Assembly (NCBI GenBank): GCA_965219015.1
Contig: CBDCNH010000013.1
Coordinates: forward strand, 558,001 to 622,000
Direction: 5' to 3'
DNA from: CBDCNH01 sp965219015
GTDB taxonomy: Bacteria > Pseudomonadota > Alphaproteobacteria > Rhodobacterales > Rhodobacteraceae
Length of the DNA stretch: 64,000 bases
Each line of letters opens with the position of its first letter. Position 1 is the stretch's first letter. The notes under the pieces are model-generated. The model made no database searches. It worked only from the letters and a program-made list of their open reading frames with translations, and was not told the DNA's origin. Both the position numbers and the translations under genes were made by a program. Of the stretch, positions 8,005 to 16,483 are shown one piece after another.

Positions 8005-8760
8005 ATGCTGCGCGGTATCGGATTTGCGTTAGCGCTGATAACGGCGCCGATGGCGGCGGCGGCGGACGTGACCGTGTTCGCCGCCTCGAGCCTCAAGACC
8101 GCGCTCGACGACGCGGTGATGCGCTGGAGCGCCGCGACCGGGGGCACCGTGACCGTCGCCTACGGCGCGACCTCCGCGCTCGCGCGCCAGATCGAGGCCG
8201 GCGCTCCGGCGGACGTGTTCCTTGCCGCGAGCCCGGACTGGATGGACGATGCGGAGCGGGCGGGCGCGCTGCGGCCCGGAACCCGACGCGATCTCTTCGG
8301 CAACGCGCTCGTCCTGGTGGCGCCCGGTGCCGGCGACGCAGCGCCGGTCGTGATCGGGCGCGACTTCGACCTTGCCGCCCGGCTCGGCGACGGGCGGCTC
8401 GCGATGGCGCTGGTGGATGCGGTTCCGGCGGGCGTCTACGGCAAGGCGGCGCTGACCTCGCTCGGGCTCTGGGACGCGGTGGCGCCGCGCGTGGCGCAGG
8501 CCGACAACGTGCGCGCGGCCCTCGCCCTCGTCGCGCGGGGCGCGGCGCCGCTCGGCGTCGTCTATGCGACCGACGCGGTGGCCGAGCCCGCCGTCCATGT
8601 CGCGGGCACGTTCCCCGACGCGAGCCATCCGCCCATCGTCTATCCCGGCGCCGTGACCGCAGGCAGCACGTCGGACGAGGCGCTCGCGTTCCTCGACTGG
8701 CTCGGCACCGAAGCCGGCATGGCGGCGTTTGCCGGGCAGGGCTTCCAGGTGCTGCGCTGA
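8005..8760 (+). CDS. modA: Molybdate ABC transporter periplasmic binding protein
   Basis: Binds molybdate/tungstate in the periplasm and delivers it to ModBC. The 251-residue product starts with a signal peptide (MLRGIGFALALITAPMAAAA) followed by DVTVFAASSLKTALDD, the ModA hallmark with the oxyanion-contacting SS pair. VAYGATSALARQIEAGAPADVFLAAS is the second canonical segment, and VDAVPAGVYGKAAL and GVVYATDAV follow in the expected places. The length is normal for ModA. It is first of a tightly overlapping modABC operon behind a Mo-box-like repeat. Confidence 0.96.
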   Translation: MLRGIGFALALITAPMAAAADVTVFAASSLKTALDDAVMRWSAATGGTVTVAYGATSALARQIEAGAPADVFLAASPDWMDDAERAGALRPGTRRDLFGNALVLVAPGAGDAAPVVIGRDFDLAARLGDGRLAMALVDAVPAGVYGKAALTSLGLWDAVAPRVAQADNVRAALALVARGAAPLGVVYATDAVAEPAVHVAGTFPDASHPPIVYPGAVTAGSTSDEALAFLDWLGTEAGMAAFAGQGFQVLR

Positions 8761-9449
8761 CGGGTCTCGCGTCCGCCGAATGGACGGCCGTGCTGCTGTC
8801 GCTGAAAGTCGCGGGCGTGGCCACGCTGATGTCGCTGCCGGTCGGCATCCTGGTGGCGCTGGCGCTGGCGCGGGGGCGCTTTCCCGGGCGCCAGGTGCTC
8901 AACGCCGCCGTCCATCTGCCGCTGATCCTGCCGCCGGTGGTGACGGGGTATCTGCTCCTCATGGCCTTCGGACGGCAGGGGCCGGTCGGCGGTTTCCTCG
9001 AGGCGGCCGGCGTCACGCTCGCGTTCCGCTGGACCGGGGCGGCGCTCGCGGCGGCGGTGATGGCGTTCCCGCTGATGGTGCGTGCGATCCGGCTCGGGAT
9101 CGAGGCGGTCGATCCCGGCCTCGGCGAGGCGGCGGCGACGCTCGGGCGCGGGCCGGTCGCGGTCTTCCTCACGGTGACGCTGCCGCTGGCGCTCCCCGGC
9201 GTCATCGCGGGCGCCATCCTCGCCTTCGCGCGCGCAATGGGCGAGTTCGGCGCGACGATCACCTTCGTGGCGGCGATCCCCGGCGAGACCGAGACGCTGG
9301 CCTCGGCGATCTACGCGCTTCTGCAGGTGCCGGGCGGCGAGACCGGCGCGCTGCGGCTGGTGGCGGTCTCGGTCGTCATCGCGTTCGTCGCGCTCCTCGC
9401 GTCGGAATGGGCCGGCGCGGCGGTCGCGCGGCGGATCCGGGGCGGATGA
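8757..9449 (+). CDS. modB: Molybdate ABC transporter permease
   Basis: Membrane subunit of the molybdate importer, 230 residues, five transmembrane segments. Characteristic runs are VHLPLILPPVVTGYLLL, MAFPLMVRAIRLGIEAVDPGL, the EAA-like loop AAATLGRGPVAVF and AFARAMGEFGATITFV, which match ModB closely. No ATG, GTG or TTG lies where the family begins; a CTG at 8757 inside the modA stop (CTGA) gives LTGLASAEWTAVLLSLK, the right length. A GTG at 8790 would cut into the first helix region. The CTG start is inferred from family length and the overlap pattern of the operon. Confidence 0.92.
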   Translation: MTGLASAEWTAVLLSLKVAGVATLMSLPVGILVALALARGRFPGRQVLNAAVHLPLILPPVVTGYLLLMAFGRQGPVGGFLEAAGVTLAFRWTGAALAAAVMAFPLMVRAIRLGIEAVDPGLGEAAATLGRGPVAVFLTVTLPLALPGVIAGAILAFARAMGEFGATITFVAAIPGETETLASAIYALLQVPGGETGALRLVAVSVVIAFVALLASEWAGAAVARRIRGG

Positions 9450-10516
9450 GCCTCGAGGTCCGGCTCGCGCACCGCTTCGGCGCGCGCGACGTGGCGTTCG
9501 CGGCGCCTCCGGGGGTGACGGTGCTTTTCGGGCCGTCGGGATCGGGCAAGACGACCGTGATCCGCGCCGTGGCGGGACTGCTCCGGACGGACGCGGGGCG
9601 CATCGCGCTCGACGGGCGCGTGCTGACCGACACCGATGCAGGCGTGTTCGTGCCGCCGCACCGCCGCCGGCTCGGCGTCGTGTTCCAGGCGCCGCGGCTC
9701 TTTCCGCACCGCAGCGTGCGCGGCAACCTTCTCTTCGGCAGGGCGGGTGCCCGCGGGTTCGACCGGGTGGTGGCGCTCCTGGGCGTCGAGGCGCTCCTTG
9801 ACCGCCGGCCGGCGGCCCTCTCCGGCGGGGAGGCGCAACGGGTGGCCATCGGCCGGGCGCTGTTGGCCGACCCGGCGATGCTGGTGATGGACGAGCCGCT
9901 GGCGAGCCTCGACGCGGCGCGGAAGGCGGAGATCCTGCCCTGGCTCGAGCGGCTTCGCGACGAGGCGGGCGTGCCGATCCTCTACGTCAGCCATGCCGCG
10001 GCCGAGGTCGCGCGGCTGGCGACGACGCTGGTGCTCCTGCGCGACGGCCGGGTGGTCGGCGCGGGGCCGGTGGAAGCCGTGCTCGCCGATCCGGCGACCG
10101 CGCTGGCGCTCGGGCCGGAGGCGGCGGGAGCGGTGCTGACGGCGCGGGTCGCGGCACAGCACGCCGATGGGCTGGCGGAGCTTGGCATCCGCGCAGGGCG
10201 GCTCTGGCTGCCCGGGATCGCGGCGCCGGTGGGCGCGGTGCTCCGCATCCGCATCCCGGCGGGCGACGTGCTCGTCGCGCGCGAGCGGCCCCGGGCGATC
10301 TCGGCGCTCAACATCCTGCCCGCCGTGGTCACGGGCATCGCGGGCGACGGCGCCAGCGTCGCCGTCGGGCTCGATCTCGCCGGCGACGCCCTCGTGGCAC
10401 GGCTGACGCGGCGGTCGGCTCTCGCCCTCGGGCTGGCGCCGGGCGTCCCGTGCTTCGCGATCCTGAAGTCGGTCGCCATCGCGCGGGGCGCCGGCCCGGA
10501 CGATGCGGGCTTCTGA
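9446..10516 (+). CDS. modC: Molybdate ABC transporter ATP-binding protein
   Basis: ATPase of the molybdate importer, 356 residues, start ATG inside the modB stop (ATGA). Walker A is FGPSGSGKTT (about residues 29-38), the signature is LSGGEAQRVAIGRALLA, Walker B is LVMDEPLASLD and the switch region is ILYVSHAAAEVARLA. The C-terminal part (about 280-350) resembles a TOBE/Mop domain, NILPAVVTGIAGDGASVAV to CFAILKSVAI, typical of ModC. The importer probably feeds molybdenum-cofactor enzymes such as the YdeP-like oxidoreductase at 40.9 kb. Confidence 0.95.
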   Translation: MSLEVRLAHRFGARDVAFAAPPGVTVLFGPSGSGKTTVIRAVAGLLRTDAGRIALDGRVLTDTDAGVFVPPHRRRLGVVFQAPRLFPHRSVRGNLLFGRAGARGFDRVVALLGVEALLDRRPAALSGGEAQRVAIGRALLADPAMLVMDEPLASLDAARKAEILPWLERLRDEAGVPILYVSHAAAEVARLATTLVLLRDGRVVGAGPVEAVLADPATALALGPEAAGAVLTARVAAQHADGLAELGIRAGRLWLPGIAAPVGAVLRIRIPAGDVLVARERPRAISALNILPAVVTGIAGDGASVAVGLDLAGDALVARLTRRSALALGLAPGVPCFAILKSVAIARGAGPDDAGF

Positions 10517-10572
10517 CTTTCGCCGGGCCGCGGCGCCCGGTATCCGACAGGAGCGCTCAGGGAGGAAACGCT

Positions 10573-11775
10573 ATGGACGCGCTGATCTGCGACGGCGTGC
10601 GGACGCCGATCGGGCGCTACGGCGGCGCGCTCGCCGGCGTGCGCGCGGACGATCTCGCCGCCATTCCCATCGCGGCGCTGATGGCGCGCAATCCGGGCGT
10701 CGCCTGGGCGGAGGTGGACGACGTGATCCTCGGGGCCGCGAACCAGGCGGGCGAGGACAACCGGAACGTCGCGCGGATGGCGGCGCTGCTCGCGGGGCTG
10801 CCGGTCGAGGTGCCGGGGCTGACGCTGAACCGTCTCTGCGGCTCGGGGCTCGACGCGGTGGGCCAGGCGGCGCGGGCGATCCGCGCGGGCGACCACCGCA
10901 TGGTGATCGCGGGCGGGTCCGAGAGCATGACGCGGGCGCCCTATGTGACGCCGAAGGGCGCCGTGCCCTTCGCGCGCGGGCTCGAGACGTTCGACACCAC
11001 GCTCGGCTGGCGCATGGTCAACCCGGAGATGGCGGCGCGATGTGGCACGCAGTCGATGGCCGAGACCGCCGACATCGTGGCGCGCGAGTACGGCGTGAGC
11101 CGCGCCGACCAGGATGCCTTCGCGGCCCGGAGCCAGGCGCGCTGGGCGGCGGCGGAGGCGGCGGGGCGCTTCGCCGTCGAGATCGCGCCGGTGCCGGTGG
11201 CCCAGCGGCATGGCCCGCCGGCGATCGTCGCGGTGGACGAGCACCCGCGGCCCGGGACGACGGTGGCAGCGCTGGCGAGGCTCCCCGGCATCAATGGGCC
11301 GGAGCTGAGCGTGACGGCCGGCAACGCCGCCGGGATCAACGACGGGGCGGCGGCGCTGCTCCTCGCCGATGCGGCGAGCGCGGTCAGGAACGGGCTGGTG
11401 CCGCTCGCGCGCGTCGTCGCGATGGCGGCGGCGGGGGTCGAGCCGCGGGTGATGGGGATGGGGCCGGTGCCGGCGGTGCGGCGCGTGCTCGACCGTGCCG
11501 GACTGGCGCTCGCGCAGATGGACGTGATCGAGCTCAACGAGGCCTTCGCGGCGCAGGCGCTGGCGGTGCTGCGCGCGCTCGGCCTGCCGGACGACGCGGC
11601 GCACGTGAACCCCAACGGCGGGGCCATCGCGATGGGCCATCCGCTCGGGATGACCGGCGCGCGGCTCGTGCTGACCGCGGCGCGGCAGCTGCAGCGGACG
11701 GGCGGGCGCTATGCGCTCTGCACGATGTGCGTCGGCGTCGGGCAGGGCACGGCGCTGATCCTCGAACGGGCGTGA
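10573..11775 (+). CDS. Thiolase (acetyl-CoA acyltransferase, PcaF-like)
   Basis: Cytosolic thiolase of 400 residues that cleaves 3-oxoacyl-CoA to acetyl-CoA and a shortened acyl-CoA. The nucleophile is Cys89 in NRLCGSGLD; His356 lies in NPNGGAIAMGHPLG and Cys386 in CTMCVGVGQG, so the catalytic set is complete. The N-terminus DALICDGVRTPIGRYGGAL and LGAANQAGEDNRNVARMA resemble 3-oxoadipyl-CoA thiolases (PcaF), but no other beta-ketoadipate gene is nearby, so general fatty-acid or aromatic roles are equally possible. A clear ribosome site (GGAGGAAACG) precedes ATG 10573. Its stop overlaps the start of the serine hydrolase (GTGA). Confidence 0.92.
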   Translation: MDALICDGVRTPIGRYGGALAGVRADDLAAIPIAALMARNPGVAWAEVDDVILGAANQAGEDNRNVARMAALLAGLPVEVPGLTLNRLCGSGLDAVGQAARAIRAGDHRMVIAGGSESMTRAPYVTPKGAVPFARGLETFDTTLGWRMVNPEMAARCGTQSMAETADIVAREYGVSRADQDAFAARSQARWAAAEAAGRFAVEIAPVPVAQRHGPPAIVAVDEHPRPGTTVAALARLPGINGPELSVTAGNAAGINDGAAALLLADAASAVRNGLVPLARVVAMAAAGVEPRVMGMGPVPAVRRVLDRAGLALAQMDVIELNEAFAAQALAVLRALGLPDDAAHVNPNGGAIAMGHPLGMTGARLVLTAARQLQRTGGRYALCTMCVGVGQGTALILERA

Positions 11776-12851
11776 TCGCGGACGCGATCCGGGCGGCGAT
11801 CGCAGCCGGCCGCCTCGGCGGCGGACACGCGCGGATCGGGCCCGGCGGCGAGGTCGAGGCGATGGTCGCGGGGCGGATGGCGCCGGACGGGCCGGCGCTG
11901 ACCGACCCCGGCTTGAGGCTCCGCATGGCGTCGATCTCCAAGGCGGCCACGGCGCGGGCGGCCTGCGTGCTGGCGGGCGAGGGGCTCGACCTCGCGGCGC
12001 CGGTGCCGGGGCTCGGGACCGTGACGCTGGCGATGCTCCTCGACCACACCTCGGGGCTGACCGACCGTGCGGGCTACATCCCGGAGCGGGGCGAGAGCCC
12101 GCTCGCCTTCGTCGCGGCGCGGCCCGATGCCGTGTCGGGACGCCCGCCGGGGACGTTCTTCGACTACGCGAACCTCAACTACATGGTCGCGGGCGCGGTG
12201 CTGGAAGCGGCCACGGGCGAGCGGTTCGACGTGCTGGTGCGCCGGCTCGTGCTCGCGCCCGCGGGCATCGGCGGCGGATTCAACTGGGCCGGGGTCGCGC
12301 CCGCCGACCGGGCGTTGCGGCTCGGGCTCTGGCAGCGGCAGGGCGACCGGCTGGTGGCGACCGCCGACGGCCCGGAGTTCGACGCGGACGCCGACGCGGT
12401 CTGGCGCGACCGCGGCGTCAGCCTCGCGGGCTACGTGCCGGGGCGGGACACGACGCTCCTGTCGCCGCACGCGGGCCTCAGGATGAGCGTGATCGAGGCG
12501 GCGCGGCTCGCGCGGCTCTTTGGCGAGGACAGCGCGGCGGGGCGGCTGCAGCGGCGCGCGCGCTGGCGCTGGGACGCAGCGGCGCGGAACGGCGAGCCCT
12601 GCGGCGGGCTCTTTCCGGCGTTCGGGCTCGGGCTCACGTTCTTCGGCAACCGGCTCGTGGGCCATGCGGGCAACGCGCTCGGCTTCGCGGGCGGGGCCTG
12701 GCACGACCTCGCGACCGGCGTGTCGCACGCCTGGTTCCTGACCGGCGGCGCGGACCTCACGGCCGAGGACGGTCGCGAGGCTCCCTACCCGCCCGAAGAA
12801 CGCGCGATCATGGAGCGGCTCGCGGGCGGCGGCGGGGTGACGCGAGGTTAG
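11772..12851 (+). CDS. Serine hydrolase, class C beta-lactamase family
   Basis: Product of 359 residues from GTG 11772. The active-site tetrad Ser54-I-S-Lys57 (SISK) and Tyr132-A-Asn134 (YANLNY) are those of the class C beta-lactamase/DD-peptidase family; a C-terminal HAG triad-like segment appears in LVGHAGNALGFAG. No signal peptide is seen, so it is probably cytosolic and acts as an esterase or D-amino-acid amide/peptide hydrolase rather than a secreted beta-lactamase. It is coupled to the thiolase gene and lies 86 bases before a peptide importer, which suggests that it processes an imported compound. Confidence 0.86.
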   Translation: MIADAIRAAIAAGRLGGGHARIGPGGEVEAMVAGRMAPDGPALTDPGLRLRMASISKAATARAACVLAGEGLDLAAPVPGLGTVTLAMLLDHTSGLTDRAGYIPERGESPLAFVAARPDAVSGRPPGTFFDYANLNYMVAGAVLEAATGERFDVLVRRLVLAPAGIGGGFNWAGVAPADRALRLGLWQRQGDRLVATADGPEFDADADAVWRDRGVSLAGYVPGRDTTLLSPHAGLRMSVIEAARLARLFGEDSAAGRLQRRARWRWDAAARNGEPCGGLFPAFGLGLTFFGNRLVGHAGNALGFAGGAWHDLATGVSHAWFLTGGADLTAEDGREAPYPPEERAIMERLAGGGGVTRG

Positions 12852-12937
12852 CGCTTGCCAACGCGCCCCTGACGCAAAGAATGGCGCATCGTTCGCCGCC
12901 GACGGGTGGCCATTCACCAGAAAAGAGGGAGAACCGA

Positions 12938-14563
12938 ATGACCATCCACGCCGCTATCGCCCGAACGGCGATGCTCGCGCTCTTCGCCAGCGGAACGGCC
13001 GTGCTTGCCGCCGGGACCGGGCCGAACGGCGAGACGCTCGCCGACAGCCAGACGTTCACCTACCGCATCCTCGACGAGTTCCCGACGCTCGACCCGCAGC
13101 TCATCGAGGAATCCGTCGGCAGCGACATCGCGCGCGACCTCTTCGAGGGGCTGGTGAACCAGGATGCCGAGGGCAACCTCGTGCCGGGCGTGGCGACGAG
13201 CTGGGAGGAGAGCGAGGGCAACAAGGTCTGGACGTTCCATCTCCGCGACGCGAAATGGTCGAACGGCGATCCGCTGACGGCGGGCGACTTCGTCTATGCC
13301 TGGGAGCGCGCGGCGGACCCCGCGACGGCCTCGAACTACGCCTGGTACGTCGAGCTCGCCTCGATCGCGAACGCGGCCGCGATCATCAAGGGCGACAAGG
13401 CGCCGGACACGCTGGGCGTCAAGGCGCTCGACGACCACACGCTCCAGGTGACGCTCGACCAGCCGACGCCCTATTTCCCCTCGATGACGAGCTACGCCAC
13501 CTTCTCTCCGGCCCCGAAGGCGACCATCGAGAAATACGGCGCGGACTGGACCAAGCCCGGCAACATGGTCTCGAACGGCGCCTACGTGCTCACGCAGCAC
13601 GTGCCGAGCGAGTACAGCGTCCGCGAGCGCAACACGAACTACTGGGACGACGCGCACACGACCATCGACAAGGTGACGGCGCTCGTCATCAACGACGAGA
13701 ACCTGGCGCTGACGCGCTACCTCGCGGGCGAGCTGGACCGTACCGAGGTGCCGGCGGGGCAGTATCCCGACCTCAAGGCGAAGTTTCCCGAGGCCGCGGT
13801 GAGCTTCCCGAACCTCTGCTCCTACTACTACGCGATCAACGAGCGCCCGGACGCCAACCCCGCGCTGCAGGACGAGCGGGTGCGGCGCGCGCTGAGCCTT
13901 GCCATCGACCGCGACGTGCTCGTCAACCAGGTGCTGAAGGGCGGCCAGTACCCGGCCTACACGCTCACCCACGTCAAGACGGCGGGCTTCGTGACGCCGG
14001 ACGTGGCGGCGGCCGACATGACGCAGAAGGAGCGCGACACCGAGGCGGCGCGGCTCATGGACGAGGCGGGCTACGGCAAGGGCGGCAAGCCGCTGAGCCT
14101 CAACCTGATCTACAACACCTCCGAGGCGCACAAGGCGCTCGCAACGGTGGCGAGCCAGATGTGGAAGCAGAAGCTCGGCATCGACATCCGGCTCAACAAC
14201 ATGGAATGGAAGACCTACCTCGACATCCGCAAGAACGGCGAGTTCGACCTCGCGCGTTCGGCCTGGTGCGGCGACTACAACGAGGCGTCGACGTTCCTCA
14301 ACGTGATGACGACCGGCAACGAGGCCAACGACGGGCACTTCTCGAGCGCCGAGTTCGACGACCTGATGGCGAAGGCCAAGACCGAGGCCGACCCCGAGCC
14401 GACCTACACGAAGGCCGAGAAGATCCTCGAGGACGCCAGCGCCATCGTGCCGGTCTACCACTACACGTCGGTCTACATGCTGAACCCGAAGCTGAAGGGC
14501 TATCCCTTCGACAACGTGCAGGGCAACTGGTACTCGCGCACGTTCTACAAGGTCGCCGAGTAA
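12938..14563 (+). CDS. Oligopeptide-type ABC transporter binding protein
   Basis: Periplasmic binding protein of 541 residues, family 5 (OppA/MppA). Signal peptide MTIHAAIARTAMLALFASGTAVLA; mature region with YRILDEFPTLDPQLIEESVGS, WTFHLRDAKWSNGDPLTAGDFVYAW, SYYYAINERPD and FDLARSAWCGDYNEASTFL, which are the classical OppA peptide-cleft regions. The similarity to enterobacterial OppA is stronger than to dipeptide or nickel members. An in-frame ATG at 12881 would add 19 residues before the signal peptide; AGAGGGAGAA sits just before ATG 12938, so this start is preferred. First gene of the complete opp-like operon. Confidence 0.94.
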   Translation: MTIHAAIARTAMLALFASGTAVLAAGTGPNGETLADSQTFTYRILDEFPTLDPQLIEESVGSDIARDLFEGLVNQDAEGNLVPGVATSWEESEGNKVWTFHLRDAKWSNGDPLTAGDFVYAWERAADPATASNYAWYVELASIANAAAIIKGDKAPDTLGVKALDDHTLQVTLDQPTPYFPSMTSYATFSPAPKATIEKYGADWTKPGNMVSNGAYVLTQHVPSEYSVRERNTNYWDDAHTTIDKVTALVINDENLALTRYLAGELDRTEVPAGQYPDLKAKFPEAAVSFPNLCSYYYAINERPDANPALQDERVRRALSLAIDRDVLVNQVLKGGQYPAYTLTHVKTAGFVTPDVAAADMTQKERDTEAARLMDEAGYGKGGKPLSLNLIYNTSEAHKALATVASQMWKQKLGIDIRLNNMEWKTYLDIRKNGEFDLARSAWCGDYNEASTFLNVMTTGNEANDGHFSSAEFDDLMAKAKTEADPEPTYTKAEKILEDASAIVPVYHYTSVYMLNPKLKGYPFDNVQGNWYSRTFYKVAE

Positions 14564-14570
14564 GGCGCGC

Positions 14571-14595
14571 GCGGCGGGAGACGTCTCCCCGCCGC
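14571..14595 (+). other. Hairpin after the oligopeptide-binding protein gene
   Basis: In the 51-base gap between binding protein and permease genes, GCGGCGGGAGAC is followed directly by a near-perfect complement (GTCTCCCCGCCGC, one extra C). No T-run follows. As in the sugar importer at 2.8 kb, the stem sits exactly after the binding-protein stop, where it may stabilise upstream mRNA and limit read-through. Confidence 0.55.
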
Positions 14596-14614
14596 GGCCC
14601 CTCCGGCCCGCACT

Positions 14615-15538
14615 GTGCTCAGTTTCATCCTGCGGCGGCTCGCGGTCGCCATCCCCACGATCCTCGTGCTGATCGTGGTGTCGTTCCTTTTGATGTACGC
14701 GGCCCCCGGCGGGCCGTTCACCTCCGAGCGGGCGCTGCCGCCCGAGGTGCTCGCCAACATCCAGGCGAAGTACGCGCTCGACCAGCCGCTCTGGCGGCAG
14801 ATCCTGCGCTACATCTGGAACGTCGTGGCGCATTTCGACTTCGGGCCGTCGTTCATCTACAAGGACCGCACGGTCAACCAGATCATCGCGCAGGGCTTCC
14901 CGGTGACGCTGACCTACGGCGCCATCGCCTTCGTCGTCGCGGTCGTCGTCGGCGTGGCGCTCGGCATCGCGGCGGCGATCCGGCACAACTCGTGGCTCGA
15001 CTACCTGTCGGTCGGCGTCTCCATCGGCGCGCAGGTGCTGCCGAACTTCGTGATGGCGCCGATCCTCGTGCTGATCTTCACGCTCTGGCTCGGCTGGCTG
15101 CCCGGGGGCGGCTGGCAGGGCGGGCGGTGGCCCTTCGTGGTGATGCCGGTGATCGCGCTCGCCACGTCCTACATGGCGTCGATCGCGCGCATCACGCGGT
15201 CGTCGATGCTCGAGGTGCTGTCGTCGAACTTCATCCGCACCGCGCGGGCGAAGGGGCTGCCGGCGCACCGGGTGATCCTGCGGCACGCGCTGAAACCGGC
15301 GCTGCTGCCGGTCATCTCCTACCTCGGGCCGGTCTTCGTCGCGATGATCACGGGTTCCGTGGTGATCGACCTCTACTTCTCCACGGGCGGGATCGGGCAG
15401 TTCTTCGTCAACTCCGCGCTCAATCGGGACTATTCGGTCATCATGGGCATCACGATCCTGACGGGCGTGCTGACCATCCTCTTCAACCTCCTCGTCGACG
15501 TGCTCTACGCATGGATCGACCCCAAGATCAGGCTCTGA
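14615..15538 (+). CDS. Oligopeptide-type ABC transporter permease, OppB-like
   Basis: Inner-membrane permease of 307 residues starting at GTG 14615 (MLSFILRRLAVAIPTILVL), the standard DppB/OppB N-terminus. Six helices are visible; the EAA loop is RTARAKGLPAHRVILRHALKPALLP. Conserved GGIGQFFVNSALNRDYSVIMG near the end confirms the family. It ends two bases before the OppC-like start. Confidence 0.94.
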   Translation: MLSFILRRLAVAIPTILVLIVVSFLLMYAAPGGPFTSERALPPEVLANIQAKYALDQPLWRQILRYIWNVVAHFDFGPSFIYKDRTVNQIIAQGFPVTLTYGAIAFVVAVVVGVALGIAAAIRHNSWLDYLSVGVSIGAQVLPNFVMAPILVLIFTLWLGWLPGGGWQGGRWPFVVMPVIALATSYMASIARITRSSMLEVLSSNFIRTARAKGLPAHRVILRHALKPALLPVISYLGPVFVAMITGSVVIDLYFSTGGIGQFFVNSALNRDYSVIMGITILTGVLTILFNLLVDVLYAWIDPKIRL

Positions 15539-15540
15539 GC

Positions 15541-16458
15541 ATGGCGATCGCGACGCACGAGACGGGGCTGGCCGAGACGTTCGCCGAGGTGCGGGGACGG
15601 TCGCTCTGGCAGGACGCGCGGCGGCGGTTCCTGGCCAACCGCGCCGCGACCGGCGGCCTCGTGGTGCTCATGCTGATCGCGGCTTTCGCGCTGATCGGTC
15701 CCTTCGTGGCGGTCTGGTCGAACGACGAGGTGGACTGGTCGGTGCTCGGCAACGTCGCCGAGGCGGGGCGGCCGTCGCTCGCGACCGGGCACTGGTTCGG
15801 CACCGACACGCTCGGGCGCGACCTCTTCGCGCGCACGGTGCAGGGCACGCAGGTGTCGATGATGGTGGGGCTCATCGGCGCGCTCATCTCGGTCGTCGTC
15901 GGCACGCTCTACGGCGCGGTCGCGGGCTACGTCGGCGGCCGGACCGACAGCGTGATGATGCGGATCGTCGATGTCGCGATGTCGATCCCCTACATGTTCG
16001 TGCTGATCCTCCTGCTCGTGGTGTTCGGGCGGTCGATCCTGATGCTCTTCGTCGGCATCGGGCTGATCTCGTGGCTCGAGATGAGCCGGATCGTGCGCGG
16101 GCAGACGCTGAGCATCCGCGGCAAGGAATACGTCGAGGCGGCGGTGGCGACCGGGGTGCGGCCGCTGACGATCATCCTGCGGCACGTGATCCCGAACCTT
16201 CTGGGCGTGGTGGTGGTCTACGCCACGCTCCTCGTCCCCAACATGATCATCTACGAGAGCTTCATCAGCTTCCTCGGCCTCGGCGTGCAGGAGCCCAACA
16301 CGTCGTGGGGCGCGCTCATCAACGACGGGGCGGGGCAGATGCAGTACGGCACGCTGTGGCAGCTCGGCTTCCCGCTCGCGTTCTTCGTGCTGGCGCTCTT
16401 CAGCTTCTTCTTCGTCGGCGACGGGCTGCGCGACGCGCTCGATCCGAAGGATCGCTGA
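15541..16458 (+). CDS. Oligopeptide-type ABC transporter permease, OppC-like
   Basis: Second permease, 305 residues. It has the extended cytoplasmic N-terminus of OppC (RSLWQDARRRFLANRAATGGLVVL), the periplasmic segment HWFGTDTLGRDLFARTVQGTQ and the EAA loop YVEAAVATGVRPLTIILRHVIPN. It ends FFVGDGLRDALDPKDR, the normal C-terminus. A 16-bp direct repeat includes the last codons and stop (see repeat at 16444). Confidence 0.94.
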   Translation: MAIATHETGLAETFAEVRGRSLWQDARRRFLANRAATGGLVVLMLIAAFALIGPFVAVWSNDEVDWSVLGNVAEAGRPSLATGHWFGTDTLGRDLFARTVQGTQVSMMVGLIGALISVVVGTLYGAVAGYVGGRTDSVMMRIVDVAMSIPYMFVLILLLVVFGRSILMLFVGIGLISWLEMSRIVRGQTLSIRGKEYVEAAVATGVRPLTIILRHVIPNLLGVVVVYATLLVPNMIIYESFISFLGLGVQEPNTSWGALINDGAGQMQYGTLWQLGFPLAFFVLALFSFFFVGDGLRDALDPKDR

Positions 16459-16483
16459 GCGATGTGCCCGAAGGATCGCTGAG
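16444..16483 (+). repeat. 24-bp-period duplication at an oppC/oppD junction
   Basis: CCGAAGGATCGCTGAG occurs at 16444-16459 and again at 16468-16483. The first copy encodes the C-terminal residues and TGA stop of the OppC-like permease; the second lies in the intergenic spacer and its final base is the first base of the OppD GTG start. A recent local slippage duplication is the simplest explanation. Confidence 0.85.

Noticed and set aside
13255..16458. A 1,067-codon frame continuous with the OppC-like gene
   Set aside because: Only its last 305 codons (from ATG 15541) match a protein family; the rest is an out-of-frame reading of the binding protein and first permease.
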